Position numbers and translations under genes: made by a program. Positions 10,855 through 21,640 of a stretch of DNA of 64,000 bases are shown piece by piece. Numbering within the stretch: the first letter of the stretch is position 1; each line of letters opens with the position of its first letter. A model generated the notes under the pieces. That model saw only the letters and a list, made by a program, of their open reading frames with translations, had not been told where the DNA came from and did no database searches. This stretch comes from Megaustenia siamemsis (taxonomy: Eukaryota; Mollusca; Gastropoda; Stylommatophora; Ariophantidae). The stretch covers positions 12,817,969-12,881,968 of the forward strand of contig JAVIAB010000160.1 of assembly GCA_032433765.1 (NCBI GenBank), given 5' to 3'.

Positions 10855-11172
10855 ATATATGATGTTGAACATGTGGTGAGAAGAGATAATAACCGAATAG
10901 CAAAGCAAGCCCTCATATGGGAAACAACAGGTAAGAGGAAAGAGAAATACCCAGAGAGACACTGAAAAGAACATTGATGAGAGAGACAAGAGCAGCAGGA
11001 ATCGGCTCCCTCAATGAGATAGAGCTGCTTGTACAGAACAGAGACAAATGGCAAGATTTTATAAAATATCTTTAAAAGAATTGAAAACTGCTAGAACAAA
11101 AAATTTAGATAAGAGGAGTATCTTGGTCTACGCCCTATGGGCCAGCTACAGCTCGAAAGGAGCAGCTAAAAA
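10855..11172 (+). mobile_element. LINE-B 3' end
   Basis: Reads VRRDNNRIAKQALIWETTGK, then (frameshifted) IGSLNEIELLVQNRDKW. It then has the LINE-B 3' tail block TACGCCCTATGGGCCAGCTA and GCTCGAAAGG. Very similar to 25625-26065. 5'-truncated, lies in a gene 1 intron, dead. Confidence 0.8.
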
Positions 11173-11234
11173 AAAAAAGGCAATATTACTAGCAAATGGT
11201 AATATTTGTAATTTATATATAGTAAGTAAAAAGT

Positions 11235-11570
11235 AAAGTACCCCCCGTCACGCCAAGTGGCGTATAGGGAAATATGGTGTTAGTGACCCTATATTTTACA
11301 GACCTTCAGCACATGATTTTTGGGGTAATGTGGTCGGTATTACGCCCGTGCTGCTTTACTTTCCCAGAAAAAATCCGGTACCCATTTAAGGCTGGGTGAA
11401 CCCGGAGCCGTCGGTTGGGATCGAACCCTACCCCTTGTCCGTAGTAGTCCAGTTCACTAACCACTGAGCTATCGCGGCTCCCACTAATTTTTAGGGAATT
11501 AGTAAAACCCAGGTGTCCTCGCCAGGGAACGAACCCCGGCTGTTGCCGTGGTAAGCCAACCGAATTTATA
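11235..11570 (-). mobile_element. tRNA-derived SINE(s), antisense, two tRNA-like heads
   Basis: On the - strand, 11485-11410 begins GGGAGCCGCGATAGCTCAGT. This holds a pol III A box (TAGCTCAGTGGTTAG) and a B box (GGTTCGATCCC). The body runs down to 11240 and ends CACTTGGCGTGACGG. Just upstream on the same strand (11565-11486) is a second tRNA-like piece with a B box GGGTTCGTTCCC. The first part matches the SINE at 35175-35400 almost base for base. It is not a functional tRNA gene: no complete cloverleaf or terminator was identified. Confidence 0.75.
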
Positions 11571-12732
11571 TATACAGTAACATAATACTCTATAGAGTCA
11601 CATTTCTTATCGTATATCTTTTTATTATTTTTTTTAATTGCTCTTTTAATTCTAGAAACATCATTTATATCTGAATAAATGTGGACACAATATTTTTAAT
11701 AAGTATGAACTACATTTATATCGAAATAGATGTACATCAATAATTATAAAAACCACTTATCTTTAAATAGTTGTCAGTGCACATAGCATTATTTATATTA
11801 AATAATTATAAAGTATTGAATAGTCTTTTAGAACAGAATAGACTCTTTGTACCTCATGGATAGAAAAATGTTTCTTTAAAAATGTACTAAAATGTAACTG
11901 AATTTTTTTTCTCTTTTTCTTTCTATTATAGAAATCACATCAATAAAATTATAAATAGAACAATTTTTTAAATAAGTGTTTATAAATATTCTATTTAACG
12001 AAGAACTCATAAGAATGTGCTATTTTAAAAAATACAAATAAAAAAGCTTTGAAGAAGTACAAAATGTTTATCTTTCTGCTTGCCCCTGCCCATACAATCT
12101 CCCGTTCATTCATTCAAGATGAAATCTCTCTTCTTCACTAGTAGGTGAGTGGACATTATAGCGCAAAGGTGCTCACCCACTCTGCACATGCGCACTGGTG
12201 TGACCTGCACGCGGGCAGCTGTTTCCGTGTCAACCGCTATTTGTGTCAGCCCTGGCCTCATTCGTGTGTTCTCATCTAAATGTATCCTCATCGCATCTCC
12301 ATAACCCTCCTGTTTTTAACCAACAAAATGGCGTCAATTTGTGTAAATTTTTATTTTATTTTGTTTTAAACTGTGAAATTAATAAAGAAATACAGATCTT
12401 GATTAATTGCTGGTCATGTTTGCATATATTAAACTCTTCGAGGCAAATCTTAATTTAAAAAAAAAAAAAATTAAATAAATATTATCTTCCCCTCACCTTG
12501 TAGTATACAAACATGGGAAATATAACTTTAAAAATAATTGAAGAAAAAATGTATTTGGTTAAAATAAAACACCAAATTAGTTTAATTTGGCAAAAAAAAT
12601 AGCTACTGCAAAAAGGACTAGAATATGCAGTCTCAAGCAGATATAAACAAATATATATATTTGTATAGTCTTTGTAATTTTATGGTAAGCATTTTGTATT
12701 AAAATTACATACAGGACACTCTGTATATTAAT
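11571..12732 (+). other. Gene 1 intron, no gene seen
   Basis: AT-rich intron sequence. A less AT-rich stretch at about 12060-12300 has no supported ORF or splice pair. Confidence 0.5.
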
Positions 12733-12882
12733 TTATGTTAAAAGATAAATAATTTAAAATAAATAATGAAAATAAATACTAATTATGTTAAAAGATAAAA
12801 CAATTTTAAATAAATTATGAAAATAAATACTAATTATGTTAAAAGATAAAACAATTTTAAATAAATTATGAAAATAAATATT
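12733..12882. repeat. 51-bp tandem repeat, about 3 copies
   Basis: Three copies of an A/T-only-rich unit (AATTATGTTAAAAGATAAAA...AAATAAATACT), the first degenerate. Within the gene 1 intron. Confidence 0.85.
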
Positions 12883-13909
12883 TGAATGAATTTTATTTGA
12901 AAAACAATTCACATTTAATGTTTACTACTATATGAGATTATAAGTTGGGAATGTTTATCTTAAAAAAAAATCAGCTACAAAGTAAAACAATAAACTGAAA
13001 CCTCATGAATCACTCTCTTTTGGTAAATATGTACGCTTCACAGCTGCATGTTTTAGCTGTATTATGGTATATTAATTATAATTGAAGCAATTTTGCAACA
13101 TATATGAGTGAAGATGACCTGTGTCTTCAACATTTTAAAAACTTGTTACGGAAGTGGTTCCACATTTGATTCAATGCAAATGTCTGAGTTCTCTAGCTGA
13201 GTAGAAAATATATAGAAGGGGCAAGTAGTTTCTGTTTGTGATATTTTAGTAGTTCAGTGCTTATGTAAAGAAACATTAAAAAATGGACCAATTTGATTAT
13301 CTCTGGTTTGGAATATTCAATTCTTAGCCATATGTGTAATAGTAGTATAAACTATACCCTCTTCTAATGATGTCAGAGAAGAATCATGACAGAAGAATCA
13401 TGTCATGTTATATTTCTGAAATGGCTAAGTGGAAAAAAAGGCTTCTAGGATATCAGTTAAAAAAAAAAACAGTAGTCTATTTTTTTTCCTGAATTTCATA
13501 TTTCTAGTACATAACTTAAAGTGTTTTTTTTTTTTTTAAACAAATGCATGTTTGCAGCCTTTAGCTGCTGAGTGTGTTTTCTAGTCTTAGTCTCATAGTG
13601 ACATGCTATACTTTGAGATGTGAGCAGTGGGCCGAAGGGCATAAGCTCACACGCCGCTGGATAAATAATAACAAATGTGAGCAGTAACACAAACACTGTA
13701 CACTTCCACGCAGCTCATTTGATATTTACTAGATCGTTATCAATCATTCTTAGCCCATCATTATATTTTTATTTATTGTTTAAAAAATTGCTTTTCTTAA
13801 TATATAACGTTATTATTTCCATTCATTTTGTTGTTGTTCTGATGTGTTCCTGCTTTTTCGCCTTTGTTGTATTAAGATTGTGTTAAAACTGGTATGATTT
13901 GTGTTGCAG

Positions 13910-13967
13910 CAACTGTTGCTATGGAAACTGCTTTAGACCTTAATGCTGGTCTGTCCAGAAGAAACAG
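13910..13967 (+). CDS. Gene 1 exon b (58-nt mini-exon)
   Basis: Acceptor GATTTGTGTTGCAG ends at 13909; donor AACAG|GTAGCT follows 13967. The preceding exon leaves one base (G). G+CA gives Ala, then TVAMETALDLNAGLSRRN is read without a stop, leaving AG. AG plus the first G of the exon at 24238 makes Arg and restores the frame of that exon. Agreement of both splice sites and both phases is why I accept so short an exon. It adds 19-20 residues of no recognised domain. Confidence 0.8.
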
Positions 13968-14159
13968 GTAGCTAATGCTTGATCAAAAATTCCCCTAGTC
14001 ATTTCCCTAGAGCTGTTTCAAATTAATACACGTGTTTTTTTTTTTTACTTATTTTTGAATGCTAAATTTTCCCGAGTTTTAATAACTATCTAAGCAATTA
14101 GTCTTACTGTAATGGCAATTGCAAATATTGCAGTAATATTGGTACAACTAGCACAAATA

Positions 14160-14265
14160 TATCTTGATAGGCAAGTCTTACCTTTTGTCTTGTATTACCT
14201 TGTCTTGTCTTGTATTACCTTGCCTTGTCTCGTATTACCTTGCCTTGTCTTGTCTCGCTTATCAT
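14160..14265. repeat. Short CTTGTCTTGTATTAC-type tandem repeat
   Basis: A degenerate run of CTTGTC/TATTACCTTGC units. Overlapping ORFs here are artefacts of the repeat. Confidence 0.6.
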
Positions 14266-14404
14266 CTGACTTGGAGAGTCTTGGTGACCCCATCAACTGA
14301 CACACCTGTTGAAAACACACATAAAATGATATTATCGACAAAGTCTTTAGAGAGACAAGATAAACTACGACATTTTGGCTAGTCTTCATCTGGTACATGA
14401 CAAC

Positions 14405-14650
14405 ATATACTAATACAAAAACAAAACATGATATCTATGTCTGTCTATTGACCTTTCAAGCCATGGACAGCCCATAGGGCATAGAACTAGATACTCTTTC
14501 TCTTTTTTTCTAAATTTTCTTTCTAGCAGTCTCAATCCTTGCAAAAATTGTGGATCAAATCTCGCCATTTGTCTGTTCTGTGCAGGCATCTCAATCTCAT
14601 TGAGAGAGCCGATTCCTGCTGCCTTAGACTCTCTGATCAAAAACATGATA
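14405..14650 (-). mobile_element. LINE-B 3' end, antisense
   Basis: The - strand reads ESKAAGIGSLNEIEMPAQNR, then a LERKFRKKE stretch. It ends in the LINE-B tail (CCCTATGGGCTGTCCATGGC...CAATAGACAGACATAGATA). Short 5'-truncated copy in the second gene 1 intron. Confidence 0.7.
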
Positions 14651-16093
14651 TATGAGTACTTATTTCAGCATGACAATGTCAGTCGATGGAATTATGGGGT
14701 CCGAAACACAACTATTCCCAATCAACTTGCTCTCTCCGCCTGCTGTCAACGAACTTATGTGTGTGATGAAATCACTTTCGATTCAGTTCTTTTCTCTGCC
14801 TTTTTCCATTGACCCCTGTCTCCTCATTTCTCTGGATAGTGATGTTGTGTGTATCACAACCTGGACCTAGCGAGTGTACTCCTTTGCTGTACCATTTCAG
14901 TGTTATTTCCTCTGGCAGATACAAGTCTTGCTGAATATTTTTTTTTCCATTTTCTAAATATGATCTTTTCATTGGTAATGAGATCTACATTTGACATGTT
15001 CACAGCAATCCAACTATAGCATCTTTTGGCAGTAGTTTGATCTGTATCGAATAAACACTGCACACGTAAAATAAACACACACTAAGAAAGACAATTAAAC
15101 AAAAAAAACAAATAAGCATAAAATACAGATTAAAGGAAGGAATTTTGGCCAGGGATTTAACCCTTATCATTTGACACAGCATCTTTCATGTCATTCTATT
15201 AACATGCCCAACTTTGTTATCTTGATGCATATACGAGCATAAGTGCAAAGTATTGATAATTGTGTTTTGTTGAAAATGGACAACTTTTATTATAAAGATT
15301 ATTCTTAAGTAAAATGATATCAACTTGGTCACAAAAAAACTATTAGAAGAAATTACACGCAGGAGGAAAAGTAAAAAAATGCAGTGGTGATAATTAGTAA
15401 CTTCTGACTCTTATATTAATTTTCAGGACTTGAAATAAATTAAAATCAATTTTTTTATCAGCTCCAAGAATTGACAAAAGTAAGGTGTATTAATTTCCTG
15501 TAATATTTAATATCATATTTGGAAACTAAGTACTCAACTTTACTAAGCCACAGCATGTGGAGGTGATCAGGTCTCAAAGCCAATACATATTTAAGTGTAT
15601 TATATTTGTTTTCTGTTGTGTTCTAGAATTTAAGCTCTCTGTATGTGCCTTTCTTGCCCCTTGTACACAATGACATAATTTTTAGTTCTTCGTGTAAAGA
15701 AATATTCCTTTCTCTTCTCATATTTATCAAAACAAAGCTGCTAATGAGTAGCTACAACTATCTTGCACCAGTTTACGGCTATTCTCCAACCTTTTTGCTA
15801 TTATATTATCTTGTTTTCCTTCTTCTATTACTTTGTCTTTTTCATTTTCTTAATTGTGACTTTCTATAAATCAAGTTGAATATTTTTAAAGTTAGACATG
15901 GTGCAGCGAAGATTAAATTTACTTTCCCTGTTACTCATATTATGAGCACATCCATAACAGATGTTCTGTGGTATTTTATTGGCACCAATACACATACCTT
16001 CTCATTTCTTATTTTCAATGAGCCTGGCAAGTGATACTTTAGTTTAACAAGACATTTGACCAAGAAAATTTTGGAGTAAAAATTTCTAATGTA
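14651..16093 (+). other. Gene 1 intron, no gene seen
   Basis: AT-rich; no supported ORF, repeat array or RNA gene. Confidence 0.55.
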
Positions 16094-17407
16094 CGAGGTG
16101 CATTCAAAGGTTAATGCACCATATTGGTTTTCTCAGCTAATAATAAGCATAGAAGCGTGAAATTTTGCACACTTTAAATATGGCATGTGTCGATTGTGTG
16201 CACTAAACCAAATTTCACTGCACATCTGCCAAATAATACAACTGCACTAAACCATTGAAATGGAATGTGTTAGCAACTTGCATTATAAGCAGCGAGTTGT
16301 GATAGGATTTCTCGTTTTAGAGAAGGAAACTGTTGTGAACATTCACAAGCGCCTGTGTGATGTGTATGGAAGTTTTGCAGTCAACAGGAGCACAGTAAGT
16401 TGCTGAGTTCTGAAAATAAAAGAACCAGAAAGCGGAGATACGGAGCTTGATATGCTGTGCTGTGGATGGCCTGTCACAGCCACCAATGCAGAGATGTTGA
16501 AATGCTCTAAGGGCATTATTCTTGCTGATAGGCGCATCACTACTCAACAATCAGCATTAAAGTTGTCAGTCAGCATTGGTAGTACAAATGCAATTATAAA
16601 AACTCAGATTATCCAAGGTTTGTGCAGGAAGGGCTCCACGAAATCTCACAAATGAGCACCGGTTGCAAAGAAAAGCAATTTCTTCTGAACTGTTGGAGCG
16701 TTTCAATGTAGATGGGGAGAACTTTTTGGTTAAGACTGTTACAGGTGATGAAACCCCGGCACATCATTTTGAACCAGAGATAAAAAGACAGTCAATGGAG
16801 TGGCATCATCCGCACTCACCATGAAGAAAAAAGTTCAAGACATCTCCTTCAGCTGGAAAGGTCATGGTCACTGTCTTTTGGGACATTGAAGGCATGATTC
16901 TTGAGGGTGTTATGCCAAGAGGAGAGACAATCAATTTGCAAGCTTACATTAAGACATTGAAAAAACTCAATCATTGTTTTCGCAGAGTTCGGCTGCACAA
17001 GAATCCAGGAGACCTGCTTCTTCTTCATGACAGTGCACACCCTCACACAAGTCAGGCAACTTGGGAAGCAGTCACCACATTATGTTGGACTGTACCATAC
17101 AGCCATGATTTGGCACCCTCTGATTTCCATATCTTTGGTGCACTGGTACACTTAAAGATGCTCTTCGTGGAAGAAGGTTTGAAGATGAAGGAGTGATTCA
17201 TGCAGCGATGAAAAGACTGGTACAGGCTAGGAATATATGCACTTGTTTTTGCACTGGCGTAAAGCTGTACGAGTGGATGGGGATTATGTTGAATGATATC
17301 GATGTTTACATGACATATCCATATATACTGTGTACACATTTAATGCTTTTTTAATTAGCGGTTCCTGGTAAAACTGATGTGGTGCATTACTTTCTGAATG
17401 CACTAAG
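16094..17407 (+). mobile_element. Mariner-type DNA transposon, 1.31 kb, inactive
   Basis: Both ends are preserved. The left end CGAGGTGCATTCAAAGGTTA and the reverse complement of the right end, CTTAGTGCATTCAGAAAGTA, match over about 45 bp, and TA flanks both sides (16092-16093, 17408-17409). The transposase starts at ATG 16260 with MECVSNLHYKQRVVIGFLVL and the helix-turn-helix remnant IHKRLCDVYGSFAVNRSTV, then a stop. Later frames give GWPVTAT, WHHP, VMVTVFWD (first catalytic D), LLLHDSAHPHTSQAT (second) and SHDLAPSDFHIFG (third). The second-to-third spacing is 30 residues instead of the mariner-typical 34, through loss of about four residues before PYS. Several frameshifts and stops; dead. 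Confidence 0.9.
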
Positions 17408-17551
17408 TATATTTTTATTTTAAGTAAGAGAGGATTACATTGACATTTGAATATATTATTTGTATTTAAATAACATTAGGAATAATCCTAGATGATACAG
17501 CAAATATTTGTCAGTGGTAATGAATTTGTGATGTTCTTATAAGTTATGTAA

Positions 17552-17766
17552 GTCATTGTTATTTCTCATAAGTCATACACATGTAAGTCATTGTTATTTC
17601 TCATAAGTCATACACATGTAAGTCATTGTTATTTCTCATAAGTCATACACCTGTAAGTCATTGTTATTTCTCATAAGTCATACACATGTAAGTCATTGTT
17701 ATTTCTCATAAGTCATACACATGTAAGTCATTGTTATTTCTCATAAGTCATACACATGTAAGTCAT
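17552..17766. repeat. 35-bp tandem repeat, about 6 copies
   Basis: Nearly exact copies of AGTCATACACATGTAAGTCA TTGTTATTTCTCATA. Contiguous with the following 15-bp-based array and clearly of the same origin (GTAAGTCATTGT core). Confidence 0.93.
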
Positions 17767-18890
17767 TGTCATGAAAGTGTTCTTATAAGTCCATTGTAGG
17801 TATTTATAATGTTTTCATAAGTCATTGTCATATAAGTTTTTGTCATGTTCTCATAAGTCATTCTCATGTAAGTCATTCTCATATAAGCCATTATCTTGTA
17901 AATCATTCTCATATTAGTCATTGTCATGTAAGTCATTCTCATATGTTAGTCTCATATAAGCCATTGTCATGTAAATAATTCTCATATAAGTCATTGTCAT
18001 GTAAGTCATTGTAACATTCTCATGTAAGCCATTATCATGTAAATCATTCTCATATTAGTAATTGTCATGTAAGTCATTCTCATATGTTAGTCTCATATAA
18101 GTCATTGTCATGTAAGTCATTTTCATATAATCCATTGTCATGTAAATCATTCTCATATAAGCCATTGTCATGTAAATCATTCTCATATTATTCATTGTCA
18201 TGTAAGTCATTTTCATATAATCCATTGTCATGTAATTCATTATCACATCACTCATTGTCATGTAAATCATTCTCATATTAGCCATTGTCATGTAAGTCAT
18301 TCTCATATGTTAGTCACATATAAGCCATTGTCATGTAAGTCATTCTCATATAAGCCATTGTCATGTAAGTTATTTTCATATAAGTCGTTGTCATGTAAGT
18401 CATTGTAACATTCTCATGTAAGCCATTATCATGTAAATCATTCTCATATTAGTCATTGTCATCATTGTCATGTAAATCATTCTCATATAATCCATTGTCA
18501 TATGTCATTCTCATATAAGTCATTGTCATGTAAGTTATTGTAACATTCTGATGTAAGCCATTGTCATGTAAATCACAATCATATTAGTTATTGTCATGTA
18601 AGTCATTGTAACATTCTCATGTAAGCCATTATCATGTAAATCATTCTCATATTAGTCATTATCATGTAAGTCATTCTCATATAATCCATTGTCATGTAAG
18701 TCATTCTCATATAATCCATTGTCATGTAAGTAATTCTCATTTAAGCCATTGTCATGTAAAGTCATTCTCATATAAGTCATTGTCATGTAAAGTCATTCTC
18801 ATTTAAGCCATTGTCATGTAAGTCATTTTCATTTAAGCCATTGTCATGCAAGTCATTCTCATTTAAGCCATTGTCATGTAAGTCATTCTA
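17767..18890. repeat. Degenerate 15/30-bp satellite-like array, 1.1 kb
   Basis: Monomers of 15 bp alternate as GTCATTCTCATATAA and GCCATTGTCATGTAA, giving 30-bp and longer higher-order periods, with repeated blocks GTAACATTCTCATGTAAGCC. 15 is a multiple of 3, so pseudo-ORFs such as 18055-18306 (- strand, Met/Tyr/Thr repeats) appear; not genes. Confidence 0.92.
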
Positions 18891-19356
18891 AGATAGAAAA
18901 AGTAACCTTGCCAATCATTTCAGCTGAAATAAAAGGATGCAATTTTTTTCTGTGAAAATTCTATTGTGAGATCAGCTCAGACTTCGGTCTTCCTTTGTCC
19001 AACAGCTCTAACCCTGAGATGTTGCAGACATTGGATATAGATAACCTGACGGACATTGCTAGGTAGAAACTTTGAATTGTTGCCGCTTTGGATTTATTTA
19101 ATCTCTCGGACGTTGTATATCCATCCTCTTCTAGTAGTTCTAGTGATTCCCCTCTGAATATTTGTTCTGATTCCTGCTGTCTAGCCATCTTCTTCAATTA
19201 GTCCTAGTGTCTCTGTTGCTGTCTATCCAATTTATTCTAGTAGTCCTAGTGACTCTGTGCTGTCTATCCATCTTCTTGTAGTTCTAGTGATTCTATATCT
19301 TCTTTGTATCCTAGTGACTCCGACGTTGTCTATACATCTTCTTGTAGTCCTGAGAG

Positions 19357-19590
19357 CGGACCAGGAGAAAGCCTGGCATGGATCAGTGAAAGCCTGGCAT
19401 GGATCAGTGAAAGTCTGGAGTGGACCAGTGAAAGCCTGGCATGGACCAGTGAAAGCCTGGAATGGACCAGTGAAAGTCTGGAGTGGACCTGTGAAAGCCT
19501 GGAGTGGACCAGTGAAAGCCTGGAGCGGACCAGGAGAAAGCCTGGAGTGGACCAGAGGAAAGCCTGGAGTGGACCAGTGAAAGCCTGGCA
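19357..19590. repeat. 21-bp minisatellite, about 11 copies
   Basis: Copies of AGTGAAAGCCTGGAGTGGACC (variants CATGGACC, CATGGATC, AGGAGAAAG). The 21-bp length keeps all frames open, producing artefact ORFs on both strands (for example 19232-19591 on the - strand). Preceded from about 19130 by a short degenerate CCTAGTGACTC...TCTTCTTGTAG repeat. Confidence 0.92.
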
Positions 19591-19757
19591 TGAAAGTTTT
19601 GACAGTCTGTAGGCAGTAAACTCGTAGTTTTGACAGTCTGTAGGCAGTAAACTCGTAGTTTTGACAGTCTGTAGGCAGTAAACTCGTAGTTTTGACAGTC
19701 TGTAGGCAGTAAACTCGTAGTTTTGACAGTCTGTAGGCAGTAAACTCGTAGTTGTGT
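19590..19757. repeat. 31-bp minisatellite, 5 copies
   Basis: Five near-perfect copies of AGTTTTGACAGTCTGTAGGC AGTAAACTCGT, directly abutting the 21-bp array. Confidence 0.93.
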
Positions 19758-19784
19758 CAGTCTGTAGTCAATGAAAAGACAAAG

Positions 19785-20115
19785 TAAAATATGATGTTGT
19801 GCAAGGATCCTGCCCTGGCTTGCTGCTGTCTGATGGAGAAGAATAAGAAAGTCATTGGAGGCAGCATAAGCATAGTTGAACAGAAGAATGCTGTGAAGAC
19901 ATGGATGAAGCGAAACAAATCTCTAATAGAACTATTGGCCAAAGAGAACAATGCAAGAGCCTTTGAAAAATATTATCTGCCGTCTTTGATCATGTCATGA
20001 GAAAAAATAAGCTTGAGATATGGTGGCAAGATAGAAGGAAGAAAAGGAAACAAGAAGTCATTGAAAATATTGGACCAGTGCAACAGTCTGGCATAGAAAG
20101 AGATGAACAATAGAC
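19785..20115 (+). mobile_element. Possible transposase-derived fragment (Harbinger-like?), weak
   Basis: The ORF 19791-20000 reads MEKNKKVIGGSISIVEQKN and LIELLAKENNARAFEKYY. After a stop, the same strand gives SLRYGGKIEGRKRKQEVIEN. The pattern of a basic start and an LxxEL...F..Y(F) block resembles the N-terminus of PIF/Harbinger-type nucleases. No catalytic residues are present, so the assignment is tentative and it may simply be an unknown repeat. Confidence 0.3.
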
Positions 20116-20564
20116 TTGTTTTTAGATTTTAAATGTCTAGGTCGGTCCTTACTTCCGCTTAACTTATTTTCCTGCTCCATTTAGTGCCTCATTCTTTAAC
20201 TTTTCCCTGGATGGTGTCTCTCTATCTCTTTCTCTCTCTTACCCTCCACCCCTGCCCTTATTATGTCTCTGAAACAAAAAGATAATTTCACAATTTTAAC
20301 CGTTTTCAATGTAAACATTCTAACATCAGACAGATAGCAAATAAATAATCAACAAACAAAAATAAATATCAGTAAAAAAATCATTAGAAGTAAATTAGTC
20401 ATAAAGAGAACCATTCAATTAAGAGTAGTTCACAATGTTGAACATATCATATAATACACAATCTTATCATCTATATCATGTTTTTGTGTATCTCACATTT
20501 GTCAACCTAATTTTTATATCTCTCGTGTCATTTTCATTGTTTCTCTCATCCTTTTTTTCATAGC
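20116..20564 (+). other. Gene 1 intron, no gene seen
   Basis: Contains a short CT-rich stretch (20215-20250) and AT-rich DNA only. Confidence 0.5.
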
Positions 20565-21471
20565 ATGAATCCTCCTCTCCATCTCTCTCTATTTAAATCT
20601 TACTTCTTGCTGCTATCATCCTTATATTCTTCGTCTCTCACTCATACTTTCCCTTCATTTTTCCCATTCTTACCATTCCTTTTCCATACTTTACCCTTCA
20701 TCTCTCTCTACTATTACCCTTCATCTCTCCATACTTTGCCATTCATCTCTCCCTACTTTTATCCATCATCTCTCCCTTTTCCCCTTTATCTCTCCCTAAT
20801 TTACCCTTCATCTCTCCCTACTTTTACCCATCATCTCCCCCTTTTCCCCTTTATCTCTCCCTATTTTACCCTTCATCTTTCCCTGTTTTTCCCCATCTCT
20901 CCCTATTTTACCCATCTCTCCCTTTTTACCCTTCACCTCTTCCTACTTTTACCCTTCATCTCTCCCTTTTTATCCTTCACCTCTTCCTACTTTTACCCTT
21001 CATCTCTCCCTTTTTGTCCTTCACCTCTTCCTACTTTTACCCATCTCTCCCTTTTTATCCTTCACCTCTTCCTACTTTTACCCTTCATCTCTCCCTTTTT
21101 ATCCTTCACCTCTTCCTACTTTTACCCATCTCTCCCTTTTTATCCTTCACCTCTTCCTACTTTTACCCTTCATCTCTCCCTTTTTATCCTTCACCTCTTC
21201 CTACTTTTACCCTTCATCTCTCCCTTTTTATCCTTCACCTCTCCCTATTTTACCCATCATCTCTCCCTTTTTATCCTTCACCTCTTCCTACTTTTACCCA
21301 TCATCTCTCCCTATTTTACCCATCTCTCCCTTTTTACCCTTCACCTCTTCTTACTTTTACCCTTCATCTCTCCCTTTTTACCCTTCATCTCTCCATACTT
21401 TTACCCTTCATCTCTCCATACTTTTACCCTTCATCTCTCCCTACTGTACCCATCATCTCTCACATTTTTAC

Positions 21472-21521
<50 letters not shown>

Positions 21522-21640
21522 TATCCTTCATACCTCATTCTTACTTACCCTTCATCTCTACAAATGTTACCCTTCATCTTCCTCATTTGTATCCTTCATA
21601 TCTTCCATTCTAATCTTACTTTTATCTATCTCATTCTTAC
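20565..21640. repeat. Pyrimidine-rich tandem array, about 1.05 kb, with (CT)n
   Basis: Repeated CTTCATCTCTCCCTACTTTTACC and CTTCACCTCTTCCTAC units of about 20-45 bp in mixed order, then (TC)n at about 21474-21520. The + strand is almost purely C/T for 1 kb. The 368-residue ORF here (Pro/Ser/Phe/Leu/His/Tyr only) is an artefact of the missing purines. Confidence 0.9.

Noticed and set aside
11405..11485. Functional tRNA gene on the - strand
   Set aside because: A and B boxes are present but the body continues as a SINE with a second genomic copy; no clean cloverleaf or terminator.
19232..19612. Long Pro/Gly or Ser/Trp repeat ORFs on both strands
   Set aside because: 21-bp minisatellite open in several frames on both strands.
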